Of a DNA stretch of 11,778 nucleotides, positions 6,855-11,778 are shown in pieces. This stretch comes from Clostridia bacterium (GTDB lineage Bacteria > Bacillota > Clostridia > Christensenellales > Borkfalkiaceae), in assembly GCA_017631725.1 (NCBI GenBank), contig JAGBSS010000084.1, forward strand, positions 1 through 11,778, written 5' to 3'. A program made the position numbers and the translations under genes. The stretch's first letter is position 1; each line of letters starts with the position of its first letter. The notes beneath the pieces are model-generated. The model did no database searches, was not told the origin of the DNA, and was given only the letters and a program-made list of their open reading frames with translations.

Positions 6855-7526
6855 ATGAAGGTTACCTTTTTAGGAACAGGGGCTGCCGATTGGGTTATAG
6901 AAAAAGACAAAGGGCTTAAAGATTTTAGGCGTAATTCTTCTTTATTAATAGACGATTGCCTTTTAATTGACCCCGGCCCTAACGTTTTAGATGCCCTTAC
7001 AGCGTTTAAAAAGCAACCGGAAAAAATTAAGTATATTATAAACACTCATAACCATTACGACCACTATTCGGAAGAAACGGTTAAAAGTTTAAAAAATGCG
7101 ACCTTTTATCCGCTTGCCCCTAAAGACGTGGTAAGTGTTGGCGAATACGTTATACGTGCATATTTAGCCAACCATGGCACGGAAAATCCACTTCATTTTA
7201 TTATACAAAAAAATGGCAAGTCTATTTTTTACGGATTAGATGGTGCTTGGTTAACTTTGTTAGAAGCAAAGGCTATAAAAGAATTTGGCATTGACCTTGC
7301 AGTTTTAGATGCAACCGTTGGAAATAGCAAAGTAGATAAAAGGCTTTTTGAACACAATAATTTAAGTATGGTAAAAGATATTAAAAATGCTTTAGAGCCA
7401 TACGTAAAAACTTGGTATATTAGTCATATGGCAAAAACCTTGCATACGTCTCACGCAAAACTTTTGGCACAAATGAAAAGGTATAACATTTTAGTTGCGA
7501 AAGACGGGTTAGAAATAGAAGTTTAA
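6855..7526 (+). CDS. Metallo-beta-lactamase-fold hydrolase (PhnP-like)
   Basis: A 223-aa MBL-fold metal hydrolase resembling PhnP-type cyclic phosphodiesterases. The N-terminus MKVTFLGTGAADW is typical of that branch. The metal motif THNHYDH gives H65, H67, D69 and H70; further ligands are probably H107 (ANHGTE), D129 (YGLDGAW) and a C-terminal His (H191 or H197). No signal peptide is present. AAGGAG lies six bases upstream of the ATG, and the gene follows GH29 by 10 nt. As the last gene of a three-gene operon it probably works on the same compound: phosphate-ester, lactone or thioester cleavage are all possible in this fold. A strong terminator follows. Confidence 0.87.
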   Translation: MKVTFLGTGAADWVIEKDKGLKDFRRNSSLLIDDCLLIDPGPNVLDALTAFKKQPEKIKYIINTHNHYDHYSEETVKSLKNATFYPLAPKDVVSVGEYVIRAYLANHGTENPLHFIIQKNGKSIFYGLDGAWLTLLEAKAIKEFGIDLAVLDATVGNSKVDKRLFEHNNLSMVKDIKNALEPYVKTWYISHMAKTLHTSHAKLLAQMKRYNILVAKDGLEIEV

Positions 7527-7843
7527 AAATTACGTTAAATTATTAAAACAAAAAAACGGCAAATTATGTGGCGTAGTGATAGGGGTTTTTTAGACAATAC
7601 AAAAGGATAGCAAAAATTTTGCTATCCTTTTGTGTTAAAATTAAAATCTTTATCATCGTTGCAAGTTAAAATTTATCCAAACTTACTATTTTAAAAAATT
7701 ATACGCCACATAAATTATTATAAATATTAAAGCAAAACCTAATATCATAAATTATATCAACCTAAAATTTATTGTTTTTTAGTAAAAAATAGAATGCTAA
7801 ACAGAGTAAAATAAATATCCACATAAACCCTTAACTTTATTTT
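7527..7843. other. AT-rich intergenic region, no confident gene
   Basis: These 317 bases hold the operon terminator (7600-7637) and a perfect 11-bp inverted repeat, TATGTGGCGTA at 7565-7575 and its reverse complement at 7702-7712, spanning 148 bases with the terminator inside. On the minus strand a 20-codon open frame at 7686-7748 would encode one hydrophobic membrane-spanning segment, but it has no ribosome binding site. I see no RNA gene or further promoter. Confidence 0.5.
7600..7637 (+). terminator. Terminator of the amidohydrolase-GH29-MBL operon
   Basis: A 16-base arm CAAAAGGATAGCAAAA (7600-7615) is exactly reverse-complemented at 7617-7632. In practice this gives a stem of about 14 bp with a small loop, the right arm ending in a T run then GTGTT. 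The A-rich left arm would let it serve the minus strand as well. Confidence 0.85.
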
Positions 7844-8008
7844 TTAATTTATCTGCTGAATATTTATAACAACTACATCTAGTCCCATATTATCAAAATG
7901 AAATTTTGTTAACGCACTTTTTGCATCTTCTGCTGAATAAATTTCACTACGCATACCCAAATATTTATCTTCATACACTATTAAAAATTCATGTTCTTCA
8001 CTATACAT
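7844..8008 (-). CDS. Small acidic protein of unknown function (54 aa), divergent from the HTH gene
   Basis: An overlooked small gene reading MYSEEHEFLIVYEDKYLGMR at its start and ending VVVINIQQIN. The ATG (8006-8008) has a strong ribosome binding site, GGAGAG (8016-8021 on the complement), seven bases away, and a consensus minus-strand promoter upstream. The pattern is a beta strand (FLIVYED), a second strand with an A-rich helix start (YSAEDAKSALTKFHF), then a final strand (LDVVVINI). It is predicted soluble and acidic, with no signal peptide or membrane segment. I do not recognise a family with confidence; the layout recalls small phage- or plasmid-borne proteins of the DpnD/PcfM type, which is only an impression. 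It shares a divergent operator region with the HTH gene, so it is probably that regulator's target. The 66-codon plus-strand frame over it is a shadow. Confidence 0.72.
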   Translation of the reverse strand: MYSEEHEFLIVYEDKYLGMRSEIYSAEDAKSALTKFHFDNMGLDVVVINIQQIN

Positions 8009-8035
8009 TAATACACTCTCCAATATATTTATTTT

Positions 8036-8063
8036 TTGTTACAAATTATTTTAACACTATAAT
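8036..8063 (+). promoter_or_regulatory. Candidate promoter of the HTH gene
   Basis: TTGTTA (8036-8041) and a perfect TATAAT (8058-8063) are 16 bases apart on the plus strand. The -10 box is the six-base centre of operator copy 1, so the two divergent promoters overlap. A second -10-like TAAAAT (8099-8104) would start transcription at the ATG itself but has no -35. Confidence 0.55.
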
Positions 8064-8076
8064 TAGTGTATGTCAA
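8048..8076 (-). promoter_or_regulatory. Promoter of the 54-aa gene
   Basis: On the minus strand TTGACA (complement of 8071-8076) and TAAAAT (complement of 8048-8053) are 17 bases apart. The spacer is filled by operator copy 1 (8053-8069), so a bound regulator would block RNA polymerase. Confidence 0.75.
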
Positions 8077-8099
8077 GTAAAAAACACGCTGTTTAGTGT
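8053..8099. promoter_or_regulatory. Two tandem operator-like motifs AACAC-N6-TAGTGT
   Basis: Copy 1 is AACAC-tataat-TAGTGT at 8053-8069 and copy 2 is AACAC-gctgtt-TAGTGT at 8083-8099. Each is a dyad (ACAC versus GTGT), the half-sites are identical between copies, and the offset is exactly 30 bp, close to three helical turns. Copy 1 covers both divergent promoters and copy 2 lies in the HTH leader. The arrangement is what an autoregulating XRE dimer would bind; binding itself is inferred. Confidence 0.65.
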
Positions 8100-8110
8100 A
8101 AAATAAAAAC

Positions 8111-8317
8111 ATGAGTACTTTTGGTGAAAATCTTAAAAATTTAAGAAAAGAACAAAACTTAAGCCAAGGCGAACTTGCACGTCTTATTCAAACAACACAA
8201 CAACGAGTTAGTGAGTGGGAGTGTAATAAGGTAGAACCTTCTTTATTCAATATTATAAAAATTTTAAATGTTTTTAACGTTACATTTGAAGAATTAACGG
8301 AAGATTTGGAAAAATAA
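8111..8317 (+). CDS. XRE/Cro-CI-type HTH transcriptional regulator
   Basis: A 68-aa DNA-binding protein consisting of one HTH_3 domain: FGENLKNLRKEQNLSQGELA (helices 1-2) and TTQQRVSEWECNKVEPS, with the recognition helix around residues 28-38. It has no C-terminal sensor or dimer domain, like Cro-type repressors and small antitoxin-like regulators. It starts at ATG 8111 without a Shine-Dalgarno sequence, so initiation may be weak or leaderless. It is divergent from the 54-aa gene, and the shared region holds two matching dyads overlapping both promoters, so autorepression plus control of the 54-aa gene is likely. A hairpin with a T-rich tail follows 53 nt after the stop. The family call is firm; the target is inferred from position. 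Confidence 0.9.
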   Translation: MSTFGENLKNLRKEQNLSQGELARLIQTTQQRVSEWECNKVEPSLFNIIKILNVFNVTFEELTEDLEK

Positions 8318-8369
8318 AAGAGTGGAATTATGCAGTCTTATAATGGAATTGAAATTTAACGAAAAGTAT

Positions 8370-8416
8370 AGCCCACTATACTTCGCAAAAAGCGAAATAT
8401 GGTGGGCTTTATCTTT
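8370..8416 (+). terminator. Long hairpin terminator after the HTH gene
   Basis: AGCCCAC (8370-8376) pairs with GTGGGCT (8402-8408), the TATA/ATAT interior continues the stem with one wobble and one mismatch, and TTCGC pairs with GCGAA around an AAAAA loop (8387-8391). TTATCTTT follows. The roughly 17-bp stem and U-rich tail make a good terminator. Confidence 0.8.
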
Positions 8417-8435
8417 ACCACAAAAGATTAAGGTA

Positions 8436-8647
8436 AACAAGTGATATTTTTAGCCTTGTGGCTAAAAGTTATATTGCTTGTTCTACAAGCAGTTTTATTT
8501 TGGCTACGCCAAAGTTATATTAAATAAATCCTTAACTCGCCGTAGGCGAATATCACTGCCGAAAGGCAATATCACTTGCCGATAGGCAAATCTCACAAAT
8601 CCATAAGGATTTATTTAGTTGTCGCAATTCCCTACGGGAAGAGCGAC
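8436..8647. repeat. Hairpin array with a cloverleaf-like fold
   Basis: Noncoding DNA in which almost every base can pair. A long hairpin (8436-8482) has 12-base outer arms and an 8-bp inner stem TTTTAGCC/GGCTAAAA; an alternative pairs TGCTTGT (8475-8481) with ACAAGCA (8485-8491). GGC-tac-GCC follows at 8499-8513. Then an 11-bp stem, TAAATAAATCC (8521-8531) with GGATTTATTTA (8607-8617), encloses three small hairpins: TCGCC-GTA-GGCGA (8537-8549), TGCC-GAAA-GGCA (8557-8568) and TTGCC-GATA-GGCAA (8576-8589). These are joined by ATATCAC-like linkers. A last hairpin (8621-8647) pairs GTCGC with GCGAC and TTCCC with GGGAA. The regular design suggests a dispersed structured repeat or a small non-autonomous element; I cannot assign a named family. 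It separates the HTH gene from convergent maf. Confidence 0.7.
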
Positions 8648-8664
8648 TTCATTGCCGTTTTTTT

Positions 8665-9231
8665 CTATTTCAAAATATTGGCTAAAATGGGAGATACCGT
8701 TTCTATAGGGAGTCCTACCACGTTATAAAAACTTCCCTTTAACTCTTTTACTAAATTATATCCATCTTGTATGCCGTAAGCCCCTGCCTTATCCATAGGC
8801 TTGCCAGTTTCAACGTATTCTAAAATTTCTTTTTTTGATAGGTTATTAAAAACAACTTCTGTTTCTTCTATTCCGTTTTTAATTGAGTTTTCAGAAATAA
8901 TTGAATAGCCCGTTATAACCGTATGGGTGTTATTTGATAATAGGGAAAGCATTTCTATTGCTTGCTCTTTATTTTTCGGCTTTCCTAAAATTTTGCCGTT
9001 AAAGTAAACGATAGTATCAGCAGATAGCACGCAAAAATCCTTTTCGCCTTGGGATTGTAGCCTAAAATATACTTCTTTGGCTTTTCCAACTGCGTTGTTT
9101 TTTGCAAGTTCTTTTGCACTTATGCCACTTTCCGTTTCGTTAAAATTGGAAACGACAATATCAAAGTTAAACCCGTGCTGTGATAAAATTTCCTTTCTTC
9201 TTGGGGAGTTAGATGCTAAAATAAGTTTCAT
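8665..9231 (-). CDS. maf: Maf-family nucleoside triphosphate pyrophosphatase
   Basis: Maf proteins hydrolyse nucleoside triphosphates (dTTP/UTP or modified nucleotides) to the monophosphate and pyrophosphate, a housekeeping role in the cytoplasm. The 188-aa length is normal. Motifs are all present: LILASNSPRRKEIL at residues 3-16 (phosphate-binding SxSxRR), SADTIV at 70-75 with the catalytic Asp72, GKPK at 83-86, TGY at 107-109, DKAGAYGIQ at 147-155 and GSFYNVVGLPI near the C-terminus. The ATG overlaps the recF stop by one base (TAATG), so translation is coupled to recF; there is no separate promoter. The SADT context fits the dTTP/UTP-type (YhdE/Maf) subgroup better than the 7-methyl-GTP type, but this is a tentative reading. 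Confidence 0.93.
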   Translation of the reverse strand: MKLILASNSPRRKEILSQHGFNFDIVVSNFNETESGISAKELAKNNAVGKAKEVYFRLQSQGEKDFCVLSADTIVYFNGKILGKPKNKEQAIEMLSLLSNNTHTVITGYSIISENSIKNGIEETEVVFNNLSKKEILEYVETGKPMDKAGAYGIQDGYNLVKELKGSFYNVVGLPIETVSPILANILK

Positions 9232-10322
9232 TATTTTTTAATTTTTCCGTTTTCAATTTTTATTCTGTTAACGTTTTTACCAGAAAATTTGGCTTTAGAA
9301 AATTCCGTGCAAGTAAAAACTGCTTGCATATCGTTTAAACTCGAACTTAACCTTTTTTGGCGTTTAAGGTCAAGTTCAGATAAAACGTCATCTAAAATAA
9401 CGATAGGGTATTCGCCAAAACGATTTTTAAACATTTCTGCTTCTGCAAGTTTTAATGAAAGAGCAACCGTTCTTTGTTGACCTTGGCTTGAATACACCCT
9501 AACGTCTTTATCGTTTAGGGTAAATTTAATATCGTCTCTATGCGGACCAAGGTTAGTAAAACCAAAATATAGGTCTTTTTCAAGCCCTAACTGTAGGTCT
9601 TGGAAAAAGCAATAAGAAATATCTTCTAAACTGCCCGTGTATCCACTTTCCGTTTTCATTTTTAAAGTTTCTTTTCCATCAGATAAAAAACGTTGTTTTT
9701 CTTCTGCAATTGGGGCAAGTTCTTCTAAAAACTCGTTTCGGCCCTTTATAATTTTAGCCGCTTCTGTGGATAATTGTTTATCCCAAACGGGAAGAGTTTC
9801 TTTTATCAAAGAAACGTCTTTATTTTTTAATAGATTGTTTCTTTGTGCTAAAATTTTGTTGTATCTTGATAGTGCGTAGAAATAATTTTTAGACATTTGA
9901 GAAAGGGAAATGTTCATAAACCTACGCCTGTCTTCTGGACTTTCTTGAACAAGTTTTAATTCGCTTGGGTTAAAAAACACGCTTTTAACGTTGCCAAAAA
10001 GTTCGCCAATTTTTAAAACTTGAAGCCCGTTAATGTAAACAGACTTTTTATCGTTTTTAAAAAATTTAATTTTTACGCTAATTTCCCCGTATAAACTTTC
10101 TGCCGTGCCGGAAATTTCCGCTTCTTCTTCTCCGTATAAAATAACCTGTTTATCTTTGTTTGCCCTTGGGGAATAACCCGTGCATAAAAAGAATATGGCT
10201 TCTGCCGCATTGGTTTTGCCCTGTGCGTTAGAACCGGTTAAAACGTTTATACCGTTAGTGAAATTAAAGCATTCATTAGAATAGTTTCTAAAGTTTTTTA
10301 GGGTGAGATTTTTTATAAACAT
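9231..10322 (-). CDS. recF: DNA replication and repair protein RecF
   Basis: RecF is an SMC-like ATPase that, with RecO and RecR, loads RecA at gapped DNA and stalled forks. The 363-aa protein is full length for the family. The N-terminus MFIKNLTLKNFRNY is typical; Walker A GSNAQGKT is at 30-37, the GPHRDD motif at 259-264, the ABC-type signature SSQGQQR at 278-284 and Walker B VILDDVLSELD with Asp311-Asp312. The gene points away from dnaA, with 154 bp between start codons, whereas most Bacillota carry dnaA-dnaN-recF in one direction. dnaN is not seen here. The ATG has no convincing Shine-Dalgarno (AGGAAA lies about 17 nt away). maf follows with a 1-nt overlap. Confidence 0.96.
   Translation of the reverse strand: MFIKNLTLKNFRNYSNECFNFTNGINVLTGSNAQGKTNAAEAIFFLCTGYSPRANKDKQVILYGEEEAEISGTAESLYGEISVKIKFFKNDKKSVYINGLQVLKIGELFGNVKSVFFNPSELKLVQESPEDRRRFMNISLSQMSKNYFYALSRYNKILAQRNNLLKNKDVSLIKETLPVWDKQLSTEAAKIIKGRNEFLEELAPIAEEKQRFLSDGKETLKMKTESGYTGSLEDISYCFFQDLQLGLEKDLYFGFTNLGPHRDDIKFTLNDKDVRVYSSQGQQRTVALSLKLAEAEMFKNRFGEYPIVILDDVLSELDLKRQKRLSSSLNDMQAVFTCTEFSKAKFSGKNVNRIKIENGKIKK
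9765..9773 (-). other. Single consensus DnaA box inside recF
   Basis: TTATCCACA, a perfect consensus DnaA-binding 9-mer, is read on the minus strand within recF (codons for L-S-T). It is isolated: I find no second consensus box in the recF-dnaA gap, so it may be chance. Confidence 0.35.
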
Positions 10323-10389
10323 AATAAAATTAAAAAAAGTTTCCTATTTTTGTTTATTTTATCTTTTTTTTGTTGTATAATGATTTAAC

Positions 10390-10419
10390 AAGGCTAAAAA
10401 TTATAAATTTTTAGTCCTT
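10390..10419. other. Dyad in the recF-dnaA gap
   Basis: AAGGCTAAAAATT (10390-10402) pairs with AATTTTTAG-CCTT (10406-10419) around a 3-base loop, with one bulged T. A T run follows. It lies between two -10-like TATAAT sequences (10376-10381 and 10429-10434) and could be a weak attenuator, a protein site or an AT-rich unwinding element. Confidence 0.4.
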
Positions 10420-10428
10420 TTAGTTAAT

Positions 10429-10434
10429 TATAAT
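10429..10434 (+). promoter_or_regulatory. Candidate -10 box for dnaA
   Basis: A perfect TATAAT lies 42 bases upstream of the dnaA ATG, predicting a leader of about 36 nt. No clear -35 sits 16-18 bases upstream. A second TATAAT at 10376-10381 is the alternative. Confidence 0.35.
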
Positions 10435-10476
10435 GTATTTTTACGCTAATTGCAACTGATAAAAGGAAAAGTCACT

Positions 10477-11685
10477 ATGGAAAGTTATGAGATTTTATGG
10501 AAAACTGCTTTAGATGAGATTGAAAAAACAGTAAGTACCATTTCTTTTGAAGCTTACGTTAAAATGTTAGAGCCTGTAGACGTTAAGGCAAACACTCTTG
10601 TTCTTATTACCAAGACCAAGCTTTTTGCCGACCACGTTGCAGATAACCTAAAAAATAAAATTGTAGCAGCAGTATCTAAAGTAAATCCATCTATAACAGA
10701 AGTGGAAATATGCGTTTTTGCTAGTAAAGAAGATTATTATAAAGATGCGTTAGAAAAGGAAAATAACGCACCCCCAACAGGTTCTGCAATTAACCCAAAA
10801 TTTACCTTTGATAACTTTGTAGTTGGTTCTTCTAACCAAATGATTTATGCTGCAGCAAAAGCCGTTGCAGAAAACCCTGGAGATGCGTTTAACCCACTTT
10901 TTATTTACGGTGGCTCTGGTCTTGGTAAAACGCATATATTAATGGCAATAGCAAACTACTTAAAAATTAATTCTCCACAAATTAACGTTTTATACGCTAC
11001 TTGCGATCAATTTACAAATCAATTTATAACAAGTTTATCTCGTGGTAAAAGAGCGCCTGAAGATTTTAGAAATAAATACAGAAACGTAGACGTGCTTTTA
11101 ATAGACGACGTTCAGTTTTTATCTAAAAAGCCAGAAACTCAAACGGAGTTCTTCCATACCTTTAACGAACTTATAATGCAAAATAAACAGATTGTTTTAA
11201 CTTGTGACCGTCCTCCAAAGGAGATAAACGTGTTAGAAGACAGGTTAAGAACTCGTTTTGAAGGCGGTTTATTAGCAGACGTTCAACCACCAGATTTAGA
11301 AACTAAAATTGCTATATTGAAAAAGAAGAGTGAAGAGCAAAAAACTTACATAGAATTAAAGGTTTTATCCTACATTGCAGAAAAATCCGATTTAGACGTT
11401 CGTTCTTTAATCGGAAGGCTTACAAAAGTTATTTTCGCATCTAAACTTTTAGAAAAACCAATAACTATAGATTTAGTTAACGAGGCTTTAAAAGAATCTG
11501 CCGGTGAAATTCAAGAAGAATTACAAGTAGATGATATTATAAAATGTGTAAGTGATTTTTACCACATTTCTAAATCAGATTTAGTTGGTAAAAAGAAGAA
11601 TAAAGAATTTACAGAACCAAGGCACGTTTGTATATATTTAATTACCGAACTTATGAGTCTTCCACAAGAATTTATAGGTCGGTAA
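10477..11685 (+). CDS. dnaA: Chromosomal replication initiator DnaA (3' end broken by an inverted repeat)
   Basis: DnaA is the AAA+ initiator that binds DnaA boxes and opens oriC. Domain I is at about residues 1-85, a short linker follows, and the AAA+ core has Walker A GGSGLGKT (145-152), Walker B LLIDD (207-211), sensor 1 IVLTCDRPPKEI and the arginine-finger segment LEDRLRTRFEGG (253-264). Sensor 2 reads DVRSLIGRLTKV instead of the common IRELEGAL. Domain IV begins near 350 but stops after PQEFIGR, before the GGRDHTTV DNA-binding signature, leaving 402 aa against the usual 440-460. The stop at 11683 lies inside the second arm of a perfect inverted repeat, so genuine dnaA sequence probably ends at or before 11682. 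ATG 10477 is preferred over TTG 10450 because AAAGGA lies nine bases upstream and MESYEILWKTALDEIE is a normal DnaA N-terminus. Confidence 0.93.
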   Translation: MESYEILWKTALDEIEKTVSTISFEAYVKMLEPVDVKANTLVLITKTKLFADHVADNLKNKIVAAVSKVNPSITEVEICVFASKEDYYKDALEKENNAPPTGSAINPKFTFDNFVVGSSNQMIYAAAKAVAENPGDAFNPLFIYGGSGLGKTHILMAIANYLKINSPQINVLYATCDQFTNQFITSLSRGKRAPEDFRNKYRNVDVLLIDDVQFLSKKPETQTEFFHTFNELIMQNKQIVLTCDRPPKEINVLEDRLRTRFEGGLLADVQPPDLETKIAILKKKSEEQKTYIELKVLSYIAEKSDLDVRSLIGRLTKVIFASKLLEKPITIDLVNEALKESAGEIQEELQVDDIIKCVSDFYHISKSDLVGKKKNKEFTEPRHVCIYLITELMSLPQEFIGR

Positions 11686-11778
11686 TTAAATATATACAAA
11701 CGTGCCTTGGTTCTGTAAATTCTTTATTCTTCTTTTTACCAACTAAATCTGATTTAGAAATGTGGTAAAAATCACTTA
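11549..11778. repeat. Perfect 100-bp inverted repeat with 30-bp spacer at the window end
   Basis: Bases 11549-11648 are repeated exactly as the reverse complement at 11679-11778, with 30 unique bases between. The left arm is in-frame dnaA domain IV code; the right arm is the same code backwards and runs to the last base of the window. TCGG at 11679-11682 is complementary to CCGA at 11645-11648, which is what a 3' end snapping back and priming on its own strand would leave. It is most likely a fold-back chimera or contig-end artefact, less likely a true hairpin terminus. Confidence 0.97.

Noticed and set aside
7813..7821. ATATCCACA, one mismatch from a DnaA box
   Set aside because: A single near-match in AT-rich DNA far from dnaA is expected by chance.
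7906..8106. 66-codon plus-strand open frame
   Set aside because: It lies antisense to the better supported 54-aa minus-strand gene, runs through the operator region, has no ribosome binding site and encodes a low-complexity, His/Leu/Tyr-rich product.
8343..8444. 33-codon plus-strand frame (starts MELKFNEKYSPLYFAK)
   Set aside because: It reads straight through the terminator hairpin at 8370-8408 and lacks a ribosome binding site, so the frame is a by-product of the hairpin.
8441..8617. CRISPR-like array suggested by repeated ATATCAC between hairpins
   Set aside because: The repeated part is only 7 bases, the intervals are 12-20 bases and themselves palindromic, and there are no cas genes.
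9637..9879. Plus-strand frames antisense to recF (also 9289-9480)
   Set aside because: The recF reading is fully supported by Walker and signature motifs; these frames have no ribosome binding sites or recognisable domains.
11679..11778. An antisense dnaA copy or new gene at the right edge
   Set aside because: It is an exact reverse complement of the preceding dnaA segment and is better explained as a fold-back junction.

Overview
The window is AT-rich, coding-dense bacterial DNA with Shine-Dalgarno sites, TTGACA/TATAAT-type promoters, U-tailed hairpin terminators and protein families typical of low-GC Bacillota. It most resembles an uncultured gut-type Clostridia genome; that placement is inferred from style and gene content, not from a marker search. 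The right edge lies in dnaA, so this is an origin-proximal chromosomal region.

Layout: (1) 1-830, the 3' part of a Fic-family AMP-transferase gene with a self-inhibitory helix motif, closed by a strong terminator. (2) 1145-2008, a YitT-family membrane protein behind a consensus promoter and a 24-bp perfect palindrome, with almost no 5' leader. (3) 2228-4696, an M20-family amidohydrolase/peptidase and an ornithine-cyclodeaminase/mu-crystallin-family enzyme, each with its own promoter; together they suggest uptake-independent handling of an N-acylated or amino-acid-like compound. (4) 4981-7526, a tight three-gene operon of a metal-dependent amidohydrolase, a short cytoplasmic GH29 (alpha-L-fucosidase-like) enzyme and a PhnP-like metallo-beta-lactamase-fold hydrolase. 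Its promoter is framed by a perfect 11-bp inverted repeat. (5) 7844-8317, a 54-aa gene on the minus strand divergent from a 68-aa XRE-type HTH regulator. The two share overlapping promoters and two copies of the operator-like motif AACAC-N6-TAGTGT exactly 30 bp apart. (6) 8370-8647, noncoding DNA packed with hairpins, including a cloverleaf-like fold closed by an 11-bp stem. (7) 8665-10322 on the minus strand, recF followed by maf with a 1-nt overlap. (8) 10477-11682, dnaA on the plus strand, divergent from recF and cut in domain IV.

The last 230 bases form a perfect inverted repeat (two 100-bp arms around 30 bp) that folds dnaA back on itself and supplies its stop codon. The simplest reading is a fold-back chimera or assembly artefact at a contig end. 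A real hairpin end is the less likely alternative, and the dnaA 3' end given here should not be trusted beyond about 11682.

The items that most deserve follow-up are the divergent 54-aa/HTH switch, the hairpin array, the amidohydrolase-GH29-MBL operon with unusual active-site substitutions, and the terminal palindrome.
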